Part shown: positions 1 through 42,115 of the stretch, in pieces
How positions within the stretch are numbered: the first letter of the stretch is position 1
How the letters are laid out: each line of letters starts with the position of its first letter
Origin: Perca fluviatilis
Taxonomy: Eukaryota > Chordata > Actinopteri > Perciformes > Percidae
NCBI RefSeq assembly: GCF_010015445.1
Contig: NC_053119.1
Coordinates: forward strand, 8,962,050-9,026,049
Direction of reading: 5' to 3'
Length of the DNA: 64,000 bases
Program-made: the position numbers and the translations under genes
Notes under the pieces: generated by a model
Seen by the model: only the letters and a program-made list of their open reading frames with translations
Told to the model about the DNA's origin: nothing
The model's database searches: none

Positions 1-473
1 TAAGAAAAAGATGGTTGATTTTGTCTATTGCTTATTCAATATTGTCTGTGTTATTCCTGTTATTTAACTGTTTTTTATTGCACTTTAATACATACTTTTA
101 GGTCCTCTAAACTTTGGTACCGGATCAAATATTTCGTATAAGTGTACTGAGGAAGGACAATAAACAATCTTGAATCTAATGCCGTTCTTAGTAACTTGCT
201 TTGGGTTGAATACATATATGAATGTTACATTGTCAGTGTCGTATGAATGTTAGAGTAATCCAGGTACAGTTTATTGAAAGTGAAAATATGACGAGCCAGT
301 TAGGATGCCTGGCTAACACCTACAGCTTAATGTGACTTTTTTTGTTTCTACTGTGTACAGACTCCTACAGCATTATTGTGATGATGTCAACAAAACACTC
401 TGTATAACTAATTGGATTTGTTTTTCTTTCTCTGTATTAAATGCAGTCAAATGACAGCTATGGGTTGTTCTAC

Positions 474-30053
<29,580 letters not shown>

Positions 30054-30288
30054 TTTAAAACGACAGCGACTCGCTGGCATTTAACTTTTACATGTAGCTA
30101 TATACCACATCTGTTGTCAGAAAGTTATCTTAAGTTGCTATTATTATATCGACAATACACATACTTGCTGTTTGTCTCTATAAATTGCTGTTAAGCACTA
30201 GCTAATTCAACATCTGCTATCAGGCAGAATAAGCCATAGTTAATACATCCATGAGAAAAAGATCCATTCGCGTCTAGGAGATACTTTA

Positions 30289-30302
30289 GTCTCCATGGAA
30301 AC
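30289..30302. promoter_or_regulatory. Candidate RFX X-box in the lrriq1 promoter
   Basis: The 14-mer GTCTCCATGGAAAC is a near-palindrome and differs only slightly from the RFX consensus GTNRCC-N(0-3)-RGYAAC and the frequent form GTTGCCATGGAAAC. It lies 236 bp upstream of the lrriq1 start codon. X-boxes within a few hundred bases of the start are typical of ciliary genes. It is followed at once by AACAACGTTGTGAAC, itself partly palindromic. Being symmetrical, it could serve transcription in either direction. Binding is inferred from sequence only. Confidence 0.6.
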
Positions 30303-30303
30303 A

Positions 30304-30640
30304 ACGTTGTGAACTAGCTATAGAGCCTCGCTAGGGACAAACCGTGCAAAACGCAAAGGGACAAATCAACGATTCTTCACAAAACACGTCCTTGCAACTC
30401 GCTAAACGTTATTATTTCTTTCAATTACATATTTACGTAAATTTAAATGTATTTGTATTATACTATGTATACTTTTATTTTTTAATCAATTGAAATAAAG
30501 CTCTGCTTTATTGATATTTTACATGATATTCTATCTACAGTAAGTATTGTTGTATTGTTTTCTGTATTGTTGTTTGTTCAATGTTATTTTTTTCATACAA
30601 AAAATATACTAAAACTGTGTTAACTTTAAACCTCTCAAGT
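30304..30640. other. lrriq1 upstream flank
   Basis: AT-rich sequence upstream of the X-box. No gene or repeat recognised. Transcription of lrriq1 probably starts within 30060-30300, judged from the position of the X-box. Confidence 0.4.
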
Positions 30641-31480
30641 TTTTTATTTTTATTTTTTTATTTAACCTTTATTCAACCATGTAGGCCGTTGAGAACAGGT
30701 TCTCTTTTGCAACGGCGACCTGGCCAAGAAAAGCATAAGCATGCAAGACAACATACAGTTTCACATTCAATACAATACAGGAATATAGAATACAATAGGC
30801 TACATAAAGTGCAGTTTAAGTAAGCATTACAAAGCCTGTGCAAAGTGAGGTGTAAGTAAGACGATGGATATGCGAAAGTGATATAGTAATAACACTGTAA
30901 ACTGGAATAGACAGTCTATATAAATATTTAATGTAGTGAAGAGTCAATATACAGTTAGTTCAAATAGTGGTCTAGGTAGTGATGTGGATCAGATATAACA
31001 CGATATGCATGAATAGACAGTCTATATAAATGCTGAGATGTAGTAAAGAGTCAATGTACAGTAGGTGCAAAGTGTGGTCTAGATGATGATGTAGATCAGT
31101 AATAACACAGTATACATGAGTAGACAGACTATATACTGTAAATGCTCTAATGTAGTAAAGAGTCAATATACAGTTAGTGCAGATTGTGGTGTACAAAAAT
31201 AATGTGACAACAAAGGTGGGGGGAATGACAGTTGAGCATACCAGGGCGGATGAATAGTGCAAAAGCACGTAAACAGAATGTGATAGCAATGCAGGTGAAG
31301 ATGTGCATCTGTGCAAATATGCAATGGGGCGTGACAGAGGTAATGGATTGCAGTAATGCAATAGAGGGGTGCGAAAACAGAGCATAATGATGGAGAACAG
31401 TTAGCACGTACAGTGATTGGACAGGAGCTCAGACAGACGTACTTTGAAGGCAGTTAGTGAGATAGTTGTACTGTATTTTA
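30640..31480 (-). mobile_element. Dispersed repeat with internal ~107-bp tandem units
   Basis: It begins with TTTATTTAACCTTTATTCAACC and an AGAACAGGTTCTC palindrome, a common tail of fish retro-elements read in reverse. It then contains three tandem units aligned on TAGACAGTCTATATAAA at 30908, 31014 and 31121 (spacings 106 and 107 bp). The family is not identified. The spurious minus-strand frame 30972-31385 runs through the units. Confidence 0.5.
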
Positions 31481-34400
31481 GTGTATTATAAGTTATATTC
31501 AACATCTGCTAAAATATAATGAAATTGTACTAATGATGTGCTCATTCAGTGTTTGTTGTTGTTGTTGTTGTTGTTCACTGTTAATTTGACCAAAATTAAA
31601 AGGATTGAGTGCCAATACTCTCCGACAAACATTTTTAAGCTTTCCACACTTGCCAACTGTTACACTTTGGCACAATGAGAAATTTGTAAGCAGTAAGCTG
31701 ATTCGTTGTAAATTAAATGTAGTGTCATGGACTTGTGTGGGCATTATGGGCAGCCAGCTAGAAGGGGTCAGGGAACCTAAGACCTTGTAGGTGAGTCACA
31801 GGACCAGAAGAACAAAAAATGTGTTAGGCCCGTGAACAATGCACACTTTTTCCACGGCATTTCTGATCACAAAGACTAGTTCCTCTCTCCCGTGGTGAAG
31901 TCTCTGCACTGGTGCTGTACTCCTTCTCTTTGAGGAGATTCCAGTGGCCCACACAGGTTTTCCTATACACATTCCCCAGGGCTTTCTAAAAGGAACCCAG
32001 TCTCCTTCCTCAAAGTTTCAAAGAAGAACAGCATGTCCTCCATCCCAAACTGTTTGCTCCGGAGACACACTATGGTCTGTTCTCCTTTCTCGTGACGTCC
32101 CGGGACGAAAACAAAACAACAGAATGGCGCCAGATCAGACTGATTTTTCCATCAAAGGCCGAAACTGAATTCCACGACGACAATGAATGGCACCACATCA
32201 ACAACACGTTATGTGGCCTACAGGTTCAACACCATCAGAATCTTCTCAGCTCAGACATGCTTTCATTAAAGGCATTATGGGTCAAAGCACAACTTCAGTT
32301 CCGAGGCTGACGGGCAGAAACAGGACACTTTGGTGCTTCCCCCGTTGTCGGAGTCAAACGGCCTGTCCCTTATGTTTCATTAGGTCCTCTAAGATTCATT
32401 GACCAAGTTCAATTGCTCAAAAAGGCTCCATCAGCAAGCCTTGTCCACTTCGATTAGGGCCAGGCCCTTTGTCAGTGGGCAAGGTGTCCGTCGCTTTTGT
32501 CCAAGTGCACAGAACCCAGACAGCAGCCAGACAGGGCCAAGCTGCAGATTTATATAGCAGATTATGCCAGTCAATGGCTCCTCCGGCCTAAACGCAGCAG
32601 CGGTTTGGATAGCAGCCGTGTGTTTACACTGTCAAGGGTTTTCTGTTACTCGTCTGTAGCCATTATCTTGGCAGCTATTGGGCCTATCAAGCCTATCATT
32701 TCCATCTGGGGGCTTTGATGAAAGAAGAGATTGGAGGGAAAAATGACCACCACCCAAAACTACTACTTTAGCTTTCTTTTGCTGCCCCATTTTGAATGCA
32801 CAGGTTACAAGTCACAGATTGTGAGATACTAACCATGCATGATATGAATTACTAAAAGGTGTTAAATGTTATTTTAATCATTCACCACATTTAGTCATCA
32901 TGGACTCAATTAATCACAGGAACCTAAAATGAAAATGCCACTAAAATATTTTCCATTTTCCATGCGCAAACTCAAGTTTACATTTCATTCTCAATGCACT
33001 GAGCCAGATTATAGGCTTCTGAGATTAAGGTGATTTGTATGTAGACCTGATGGTAGTTGAAACATATTAGGTGCACGACACGTGAGAGGGGAAATATTTA
33101 AACAAGCTAATCCTGCCCGAATGCCATTGTAAGCCTAATCACTTATGCTGCATTCTTGTAGTTATCTGCTGTCAAATCCAATTCTTGCTTGTACAAACAA
33201 ATATCTGATGTTGATTCTTTACAAATGTAAAGCTATACCTGCACAACATTGTCCTAAATCAGTGAAGTTCAACCAGTTCATCCCCTTCACCCTCCTAACC
33301 GAAATTATCTCTCCTTAACTCAGGTGACAGCAGCACATCAGTTGGATTTCGACAGAGATTTGGACTGCCTTTCAAAGTTATCATTACGCTGCCAGTGTGA
33401 CTTTAGTACATCTAAATCTGCTTCAAATGACTGTGGGATTACTATAATCAGAATTCCCCCCTAACAAGCAGGGGAGGAGGGGCGGGGGTGTTCTTCAGGT
33501 TCAATGACTTAAAGTAGCACTTCTACTAGTTTGTATTCATAATTTATTTAGACACTTCTTCCCAGTTTTCCCCTTTATTTGTTTTGTAAACTATGTATGT
33601 GGTATTACTAGGTTTACACAATGTTTTTTAGTCTGCACATTTTCATCTTTGCATATATTTAACATTCACATGCTAAGCATTTGACAGCATTTCCATACAG
33701 TGGTAACATTGACAACCCGGGGCAGAATTAAATGTAAGCTCTTTTGTTTACTTCACTAAGGGACAGAAGACTATACATGTAAATAGAATATCTTAAGCCA
33801 GACCTTTGTGCTGAGCCACAGTCTGTGTAAATACATCCACTGTGTGGAGGCAGAATGGCTCTCTGTGATCAGAGACAAACTGCAGAGGACGCTCAGAATT
33901 TTAATGCAGCATTTACTTTTTAACAAAACATGCAGAGTAGAGGAAAATTACATTAGGGGGAGAGACAACATTTGCAACCAAGATTACAAGTTTCCCTGAT
34001 GTTACATGTAACTACATGTAGCTGTGTATTTAAACACTGCAGTAGCGTGCCTGGAGCAGATGACCATAAATAGTAAACCGACCTGGTATGACGTCATACC
34101 GAGCTGAGAGTAGAAAAAAAAACTGTCTGATTTCATTTAAATACATTTACCCCATTATTTGAAGCTTTTGTCACATTTAATATGAACATCCGACAGGCAA
34201 TACGGGCTACAACATGACATCACTGACATCTAATAGTTCATTGTGATTTTCTGATTTTCATTGTACTGGCATGCATGGAAAAACCCACCCACATGGTGCC
34301 CTAGAGGGATAAAACTAACCATAATAACTGCACTTGGCCGAGGTCTGGTGTTAGTGCTCTGACGTACAGTCGGGACCCATGACTTGTTATTGGCCTTGTG

Positions 34401-35150
34401 TCACAGGACAGTGTCTATTGAGGGAAGTGAGGAAGCTTTACTTCAGTTAATCCTCTTTGCAAAAACCATCTCCACCTCCATCCAACGAGCGTAAGAGGTG
34501 AGCCTGAGCCACATTACTGCCATTATGTTGTTGAAAATGAGCCCTGTGCATGTGTGGTGAATGTGTACTTGGATGTCACTACCTGTCATATTGTGAGCGA
34601 GCAAGGCTGGGCAACAACTGAATCATTGTTTATTGTTCCTTATTATAGTCATGCCGTTACAAAACTTTCATAATTCTTGCATTAATATATTGTGGCTCAC
34701 GCTTCCTATGTCTATCACTGTCACGCACACCAGGAAATGGACCCACAAATGCTCGACTCAGTAGAAGTTCAATGGTTTTATTAGAGCACTAATAAAACTT
34801 ACAGGCAACAGTGTCCAAGAAATGACAGGCAAAGGGAAATCTGAAAAACAAGCAGTAGTCAAAAATCCAAGGGAATCAGGAGCTCAGGAAACAGGGAAAA
34901 ACGCTTGAAGGCTGCACACAAGGAAAATCACATTTTATCCAGAGTGGGAACTGAAATCGCTCCGAAATTTTGAAGATTCCATTGTTCTGTCCTGAAAAAC
35001 GACGTCCATTTGATTTTTAATCATTTAGTACATACAGTATCATACCATTATCTTTACCTGTTTATCCATTGCAGGGTTATAGGGGCCTGGAGCCCGCACT
35101 GGGGATGAGGCAGGGTATGGACAGGTCACCAGTCTACAGTAGCACAGGAC
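31481..35150. other. Intergenic stretch, no gene seen
   Basis: Between the divergent promoters. Holds a short GTT repeat (31553-31574) and a repeat-like block around 34715-34990 (TTCAATGGTTTTATTAGAGC) that I cannot name. The segment 32400-32720 is GC-balanced with no repeat pattern and would be a reasonable place to look for conserved noncoding sequence. I see no tetraspanin-like exon here. Confidence 0.5.
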
Positions 35151-35151
35151 T

Positions 35152-35158
35152 AACACAC

Positions 35159-35222
<64 letters not shown>
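35152..35222. repeat. (CA)n microsatellite
   Basis: About 70 bp of CA dinucleotides in intergenic DNA. Confidence 0.97.
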
Positions 35223-35223
<1 letters not shown>

Positions 35224-35791
35224 GCCAGACAACTATTCACACTCACATTACAGTCCCCAATTAACTTTACTTGCATGCTTTTGGCCCAGGGGAGAAAACT
35301 CCACACAGAAAGTCCCCAGGCAGCCAGTTCTGTATTTAAACCACTAATCACTGCAACACTGTGCTGCCTCTTGTTAACACACTGGTATCAAAACTATACA
35401 ATGAAATATCTTGATATCAATTTTGCCCGTATCGCACACCTCTAAGTTCTTAAGTGTGTAGGTACCATGGTATTGTGCAATCATGGTAGTGACCAAACTA
35501 CGATGCAATTGTACTTTCTGTTCTGCTAACAGGATAGGATTTAGGTCATTTCATACTGGAATCAGTATGTGATAGTATTAGTAGTAATTTTTTCTGATTT
35601 CACTAGAATAATTGCTGTGATCAAATGTTTATGTCAGAGTGCCCAGTATCATTATAGCAAATACATGTTTTATTATATCTAGGGCCGATTGGTATAATGA
35701 AATATTGTGATTCAACCTATGTCAAGAAAAACCTACATTTGCTATATAGCTAACTGAAGTTATGTGTTTTAGTTGTCCATTTTGTTTGGAA

Positions 35792-36223
35792 CTATCCACG
35801 ACCTTCCACTCCCGGGATTGCTCCATTGCCACCGGACACTCCGCCGTATGTCCTTTTCGGCCGGATGTCCATTGCCTTACGCTTTCATTGTGTTAGAATT
35901 TTAAACTCCGGTGGATTTCTGAGGACTATGGTTAACTGCTCCTCAGACCTCTGCAGGGTAAATCCAGACAGCTATCCAGACTATCTGTCCAATCTGAGTT
36001 TTCTGTTGCTTGACTAAAAAAACTTACAAAAAGTTCCTTTCCGAGGCTATTTTGCAGCGGCACCAGGGCTCCCTGCAGCGCTTAGCGCCGCCCATGACGA
36101 TTGTGATTGGTTTAAAGACATGCCAATAAACGAGAGCACTTTTCTCTCCCATCCCGGAATGCTGTGCCGACTAGCCAGACCCTCCTCCACAGCGCTGTGG
36201 AGAAAGGTCTGGCAATGCAAGAC
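35792..36223 (+). mobile_element. GCCAGACC-hairpin element, copy 2 (complete)
   Basis: It starts CTATCCACGACC and ends GGTCTGGCAATGCAAGAC, with a terminal GCCAGACCCTCC...AGAAAGGTCTGGC hairpin. It is flanked by a perfect 10-bp direct repeat TTGTTTGGAA (35782-35791 and 36224-36233), so this copy defines the ends of the family. The element has no obvious long terminal inverted repeats and no coding capacity. Confidence 0.75.
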
Positions 36224-36239
36224 TTGTTTGGAATTTAAT

Positions 36240-38235
36240 GGACAAGAGCAGCAGCAACCACTAAAGATATGTGACATGCAGAAAGTCAAACTTCATCAAC
36301 AAAAACTTAATAATAATAAAACACCATCACAATACTGGCCTCAGTGTTTCAATGATTGGCAGTTCCTTTGACTTATAACTTATAAAACGACTGATAAAAA
36401 GATAATGACAGCTCACAGAATGATATGAGAGCACAGGGACGAGCAAGGGCCACACCAGTCTTAGCAGCGGTAGAGCTGTAACAAAAGATGAGAGCACCAG
36501 AATATGACCCATGTGCCAGGGCTAGTACCAACAGCTGCGCCTCCTGTTTTGGTACACAAAGGGCAGGGAGTCACCCACGGCTCTGTGGTCAATTGTCCTA
36601 CAAACGAAAAGGGAAACAAAGCCCACGAGAACTCCCTTGGGTGAGAGAAAACCTATCCGTGAGGAACCCGCAGTGAGAAACGAGAACACTTTGACTCAGA
36701 CAAGACACAACATGGTGGGAGCAGATAGCATTTATCGCCATCTCGTGATTCCATTCTTATTTCGCCCATCCAAACTCCAGCCATCAGCACTTCTCATGGC
36801 CTCGCGGCCTCATTTTGACTCCTGTTTTTGCCAGGGTGGACGTCACTGCTGCCTTTCCGCTGACTGTTTTCTTTGGTTTTATCAGAGCAGGTTTGAGCTG
36901 TACATTGCGTATCATATCACACAGGCTTTTCTGTTTTTCAAAGCAGCTCCCAGACAGCACATGAAATGCATATTGTTTTCCCCTGGGTGAAAACGGAGCA
37001 TTTCAAGACAATAGCACACATTCATGTTCTGTAAGTTTATGATGTCATAAATAGTTATTCTAAAAATACTTACATCATAGGATTTGATAACAGTTGCAGG
37101 ATGTTACCTCTTAATGTGAGAGTAAATACTACGTGATGCACAAAATCAAAAGGCTTTTGGATGCCATGTCCTGAAAGTTCAAAGTTTCTCTTCCACTTTT
37201 TTTCTGCCTTGATTTTACTTCCACAAATGTCACTCTTCGCTTAATACTGGTATTAAACATCATAAAATACCCCTCTATTACTTGTCATTTATGATATTTG
37301 GATAGTTTGTTGGTAACCTTTGACAATATATAGGTACAATTCTAGAGTATGTGGTGTTGTTGAACTGTATTGCATTATACAGAAAAGTGTTTCTGCTATT
37401 TTTCCTACCTTCATGGGGTGAACAAAATAATAGAAACACCTGTAAGTTCAACACGATAATTCATCAGAACCACAAACTGCACAATTTGAATCAATACCTC
37501 TCTAAAACAGTTTCAACAAAAATTAAGTATTACAACCTTAATGAAATTAGGAGTTATTGCAGGACTGTTGTATTAGACTGCATTCGTTTTAGATGGGTGG
37601 ACCAAATGAACTGGCAACTGAGTGTATGACTTTCATAATAGCCATCTTAAAACAATAACCATTTATCATATAAGGACAATATTTGGATGACATGAGAGTA
37701 TTCTCACTGTTTGCAAGATTTTTTTCTGAGGGAGGGAGTGTGAAAAATCAGCAGCAGCATCAAATCCTTGATTCGCCCATTCATGCCAGCTCTGGATGAT
37801 TCCCATTGGCTGACAACTTGCGTCTCTGTGACGCAGTGAAAACCAATATGGCTTAACTTTCCATCAGAGATCTGGCAGGACGGGGTAAACTTGTGACATC
37901 CAGATGGCATCATGTTACCAAAGTCAGCGTCAGGTAATAAAGAATTCAACAGGTTAGGGTTAAGGTAAGCCGCCATCTGTGAACGGCTCTGTGTTTACCA
38001 TCGCAAAATCAAAACAGCAGCACAGAGCGGAGAACTCCAGGTACCTTACAGTCCATATGCATGAATCACCTGTTTTATTCCTCTTTCAAAACAAGACACA
38101 TCGGTGTGTAGAATGAATTCAAACCTGAGTTTATTTTCCACAATCGACAAAAAATAAAATGTCTACTTTTTCTACTCTGGAAGGAAAGGAGGATCAGGTA
38201 AAGGAGAGATCAATAAATACTTGTGATGTACAGAT
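36240..38235. other. Intergenic stretch, no gene seen
   Basis: No repeat family recognised and no frame with a family pattern. The open frames at 36488-36990 and 37351-37629 have ordinary chance composition. Confidence 0.55.
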
Positions 38236-38241
38236 CTTTAA

Positions 38242-38972
38242 AGGTCCCATGACATGGTGCTCTTTGGATGCTTTTATATAGACATTAATGGTCCCCTAGT
38301 ACTGTATCTGAAGTCTCTTTTATATAGACCTTAGTGGTCCCCTAATACTGTATCTGAAGTCTCTTTTATATAGACCTTAGTGGTCCCCTAATACTGTATC
38401 TGAAGTCTCTTTTATATAGGCCTCAGTGGTCCCCTAATACTGTATCTGAAGTCTCTTTCCCGAAATTCAGCCTTGGTGCAGAATTACAGCCACTAGAGCC
38501 AGTCCTACAATGATCTTTCCTTAGGATGTGCCATTTCTGTGTCTGTAGCTATTGAGGAGGAGAGAGTTCAAGCGACTTTGAGTCTGTGAAAAGCACTATA
38601 TAAATTAAATTTATTATATTATTATTATTAGAGGGGGGGCAAGGTGGAGGGTGGGGGTGTGGTCTTGACCAACTGCCACTTTTCTCGTTTGAAAGCCATG
38701 ATGTCTCTCTCTCTTTCTCATTGGTGGGCCAAATTCTCTGGGCGGGCAAAGCAGAGAAAGGGGAGGTAACCTTGCTCCTTATGACCTCATAAGGAGAAGA
38801 TTCCAGATCGGTCCATCTGAGCTTTCATTTTCTCAAAGGCAGAGCAGGATACCCAGGGCTCGGTTTACACCTATCGCCATTTCTAGCCACTGGGGGACCA
38901 TAGGCAGGCTGGGGGAATGCATATTAATGTTAAAAAAACCTCATAAATTGAAATGTTCATGCCATGGGACCT
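38242..38972. mobile_element. TTAA-flanked MITE with internal 46-bp tandem repeats
   Basis: Ends AGGTCCCATGACATG and CATGCCATGGGACCT are inverted repeats, each flanked by TTAA (38238-38241, 38973-38976). Inside are four copies of a 46-bp unit starting ACTGTATCTGAAGTCTCTTT at 38301, 38347, 38393 and 38439. A short LINE-tail-like piece (GCACTATATAAATTAAATTT) is included near 38592. The TTAA target suggests a piggyBac- or Kolobok-type mobiliser. Confidence 0.8.
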
Positions 38973-39519
38973 TTAAGTATTAAAGTGTTCTTGTGCTGTC
39001 ATCTTTTTGAATGGTTCAACTTAGTGTAGATGTTCGGATAGCACACCACATTTTGTAGTAGTGAAAATAAACTTCTCGAGTACTTTAGTACTGCATACTG
39101 TAAAGTGAAATAAGCAGTGGAACTCTGGTGAGAGAACTACTGCTTGAACATTGTTACTCCTTTATGTGTTTTAAAACCATAAAATGTAACATCGAATCAG
39201 GCTCTAAATCCTCAAAATGGCTCAACAACAAGTGTCAGAACCATCCCTCTATATTGGCAGCTTTCACTGATCAGCAATCAGAGCACTACACTATTATCAC
39301 CTTTCTTATCAGTGACGGTACAGTATGTCGGTCTGTAAGGAGAAAAACGTATTTTTTTCAATGTGCTGTTTGACTGATAAAGAAAATTAATTTCACTTTT
39401 TTTTCTATTTCCCTTCTTGTATCAAATTTTTAGGTTATATTTATAACCTATTTAGTCCAAATCTTCATCCAACGCCTGAGGCTTTTTCATGAATGCTCAA
39501 GTCTGATTTTATATATTCT

Positions 39520-39715
39520 TGAGTCCGAGTCCAAGTACATCAGTTGGCGAGTCCAAGTCGATACCAGAGAATAGAGTCTCGAGTCGGACTCGAGTCCAGA
39601 GAATAGAGACTATAGTCGGACTTGAGTCCAGAGGATATGGACTATAGTCGGACTCTAGTCCAGAGAATAGAGACTATAGTCGGACTCGAGTCCGAGTCCA
39701 GGACTTGAGTACTCC
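39520..39715. repeat. 32-bp tandem repeat rich in GAGTC/GACTC
   Basis: Units aligned on AGTCCAGAG at about 39592, 39624 and 39656, each with AATAGAGACTATAGTCGGACT, flanked by degenerate GAGTCCGAGTCC motifs. Many GACTC/GAGTC pairs make it self-complementary on a local scale. Confidence 0.85.
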
Positions 39716-39719
39716 ATCA

Positions 39720-42020
39720 CTGCTGGAAAACTGTGCAATACTTTTAGTAAGATAAAAACAGATATTGATTTTGTAAGTATGGATGATGCACACACATTGA
39801 ATTGGCTGTTAACGAATGAAACATGGATTTGCTCGTTAAGTCGATGAGGAAAAAAAGCTCTTTATTGTGATATACTGTAAGTTTGTGGCAGTTCATTTCA
39901 ACCATGTTATTTTTAAAGAAAATAGTTGCTCTTTTGTGTGTGTATATATAAATCACCAAAAGATATATGTTTTGTAAAATGTTGGTGTCTTATATCCCAT
40001 GTGAGATGAGCCAGGTGTTTGGCATGACACAGAAATAAAAAAAAACAACTAGCTAACTACTTTGTCTTCAGTACTAAGCACCAGCTGATACTGTTCACTG
40101 CTTGCAGATTAAAGTTAGAGAGTTTAGTTACAGTTTATAGTAAAATGCAAAATGGTTCTTCCTTTGCTCCACCGATTGAGCTGTAAAACTCTGAAGTCAC
40201 CCTGCCATCGAGAAATGTTTCTAATCACCTTGAGCTACTGCTGTCCTATTAGCCAAAGCCGCTGGCTGCCCTTCTCAGCTGCTGCTTTATGACTTCACAA
40301 AATCCCTGACCACAAAAACCCTGAGTCACTCGCAATCACCATAATACATAATTATGTAACCGACCCAGGCTTGTCAGCTTTGTTGTTCAGCCATGACTGC
40401 TAGTTCTGTGTGTTCTGTTTGACTTGTCCACTGCATCTTCAGTAAATATACTGTACCGAGAGGACAGCAGAGGTACCAGTAAGGCTTTGGGCTGGTGCTG
40501 ATAGTCTCTTCTGTGGTGCTGAGCTCCATCATTCTCTTTCACTTCCCATTTCCTCACCTCATGAAACCATAATGTCTTGTTTTCACAGAAATGTGGAGCG
40601 TAAAATTGCCATTCATTTACAGAAACCATACCAATACAAAGAAGACACATGGAAGATAGCATAAGTTGTGTATGGGTGTGTGGAAATGTCTGTAACAAGC
40701 AAAACCCAAAAGACAGCTGCAGGGAGGTAAGAGAGAACTCGCCGGGCCCAGTGTGGCCCATGAAGACAATAAAGACCCCTGACACACCTGTGGGGAGATT
40801 GCTATAAATGGCGTCTTTGAAGAGCAAATATTGGCAACATTTTAATGTCCATGTTGGTGTTCCTCTGGTTTATACAGACCATAACCCAATAACTTGTTTT
40901 GAACTCTGCATGGCCCAAACCAACAGGTTGATGCAATGCATTGTTTTTTTTCCCCATCTGGGCAGATACTCAAGAGCACTTGGCTCTTAAATATTGGCTG
41001 TACCACTGTGTAATCGCTCTATATTTTTCTAATTTTCTTGTTGACATGTTCAAAACGTGGGAACTGACCACAGGGGGTGATCAAACACACTTTAAAAGGG
41101 GGGCAAAGAAGGCGAAGGAGAAGAAAACAACCACATTTTTACAGCTGTTCTAGTGTTAAACAATAATCCACAGCGCTGGTCTACTCTCTGAACAGATGGT
41201 GATTATGCAATAATAATACGTCTCTGGGTTTTTGAATAGGAGGGGGCACATACCTAAATAATGTATAAATGAACTGCAGTGTCAGCAGTCAAGCAAAACA
41301 TGCGTGCACTGATAGAATTAACATGAGCATTGGTTTTCTTTCACTGCTCTCAGGGTTTATGCGCTGCCTTGCTGATGAGATGGAGGCTATTAGCAGCAAT
41401 CAATACGTCTGTTACTCAGGCTGCTCTCGCTGAGCTCCTGCACCGAGGGCAAGGTGCAGTGAGCAGGCAATATCCTGGACATTTTGTTCAATGAGGATGA
41501 CGGCCTCTGTTCACGTCAGGAGCGCAGAGATATACGACACAATGTCTGAGATGTTCTTCATCCTTCAGGAGAGTTGTAAAGAGCAGTGATAAGGGCTATG
41601 AACTGGAAGTAATAGGATTTGTGTGAGCTCCAGATACACAGTCTCACACGCACATTTTTTTGGCCTGGCAAAGACCTCCTGACAACTGAGATTTCTGTGA
41701 TGATGTCCTTGATGCACCTGGAACGCGATTGGGTGGATATCAGACTCCGGGACAACTCAGGACAAAGACATGGGTGGTTCTATTTCTCCTTTTGAAATTG
41801 CACTTGCATGAATTCTATCTCAATGGTTTAGCCAGAAAAAAAAAAATACAGCTTTCCAGAGAGAGAGAAAAAAAGCAGGACAGTTAGTCCCCTCTTGTTG
41901 TTAAAGATTGATTTTGCAAAAGAAAATGAAAAAAAAAAAAATCCAAAAGCATGGGAAAGAAGTCTGTCTATAAATCCATAAATCTTGTCCTTAGATTTAG
42001 AGCATGAGGAGAGAGTCCTC
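39720..42020. other. Intergenic stretch, no gene seen
   Basis: No repeat family recognised. The longest frame here (40387-40827, minus) shows no domain-like pattern. The block 40085-40330 is repeat-free and balanced in composition, a possible conserved noncoding candidate only by its look. Confidence 0.5.
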
Positions 42021-42026
42021 ATTGTT

Positions 42027-42115
42027 TGTAATAATAATAATAATAATAATAATAACTTTTATTTATATAGCGCCTTTCAAGAAACCCAAGGACACTTTAC
42101 AGAATTAGAGGTTGC
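42027..42115 (-). mobile_element. LINE 3'-end fragment with (AAT)n tail
   Basis: AAT trinucleotides followed by ATTTATATAGCGCCTTTCAA, which in reverse complement is the common 3' end of L2/Rex-like fish LINEs ending in a TTA repeat. Only about 90 bp is kept. Confidence 0.7.

Noticed and set aside
38301..38484. CRISPR-like array (regular 46-bp repeats)
   Set aside because: The units are directly adjacent with no unique spacers, the element is a eukaryotic MITE, and there are no cas genes.
40387..40827. 146-residue minus-strand frame between the genes, as a possible novel gene
   Set aside because: No domain pattern, no supporting exon structure, and ordinary composition for chance open frames.
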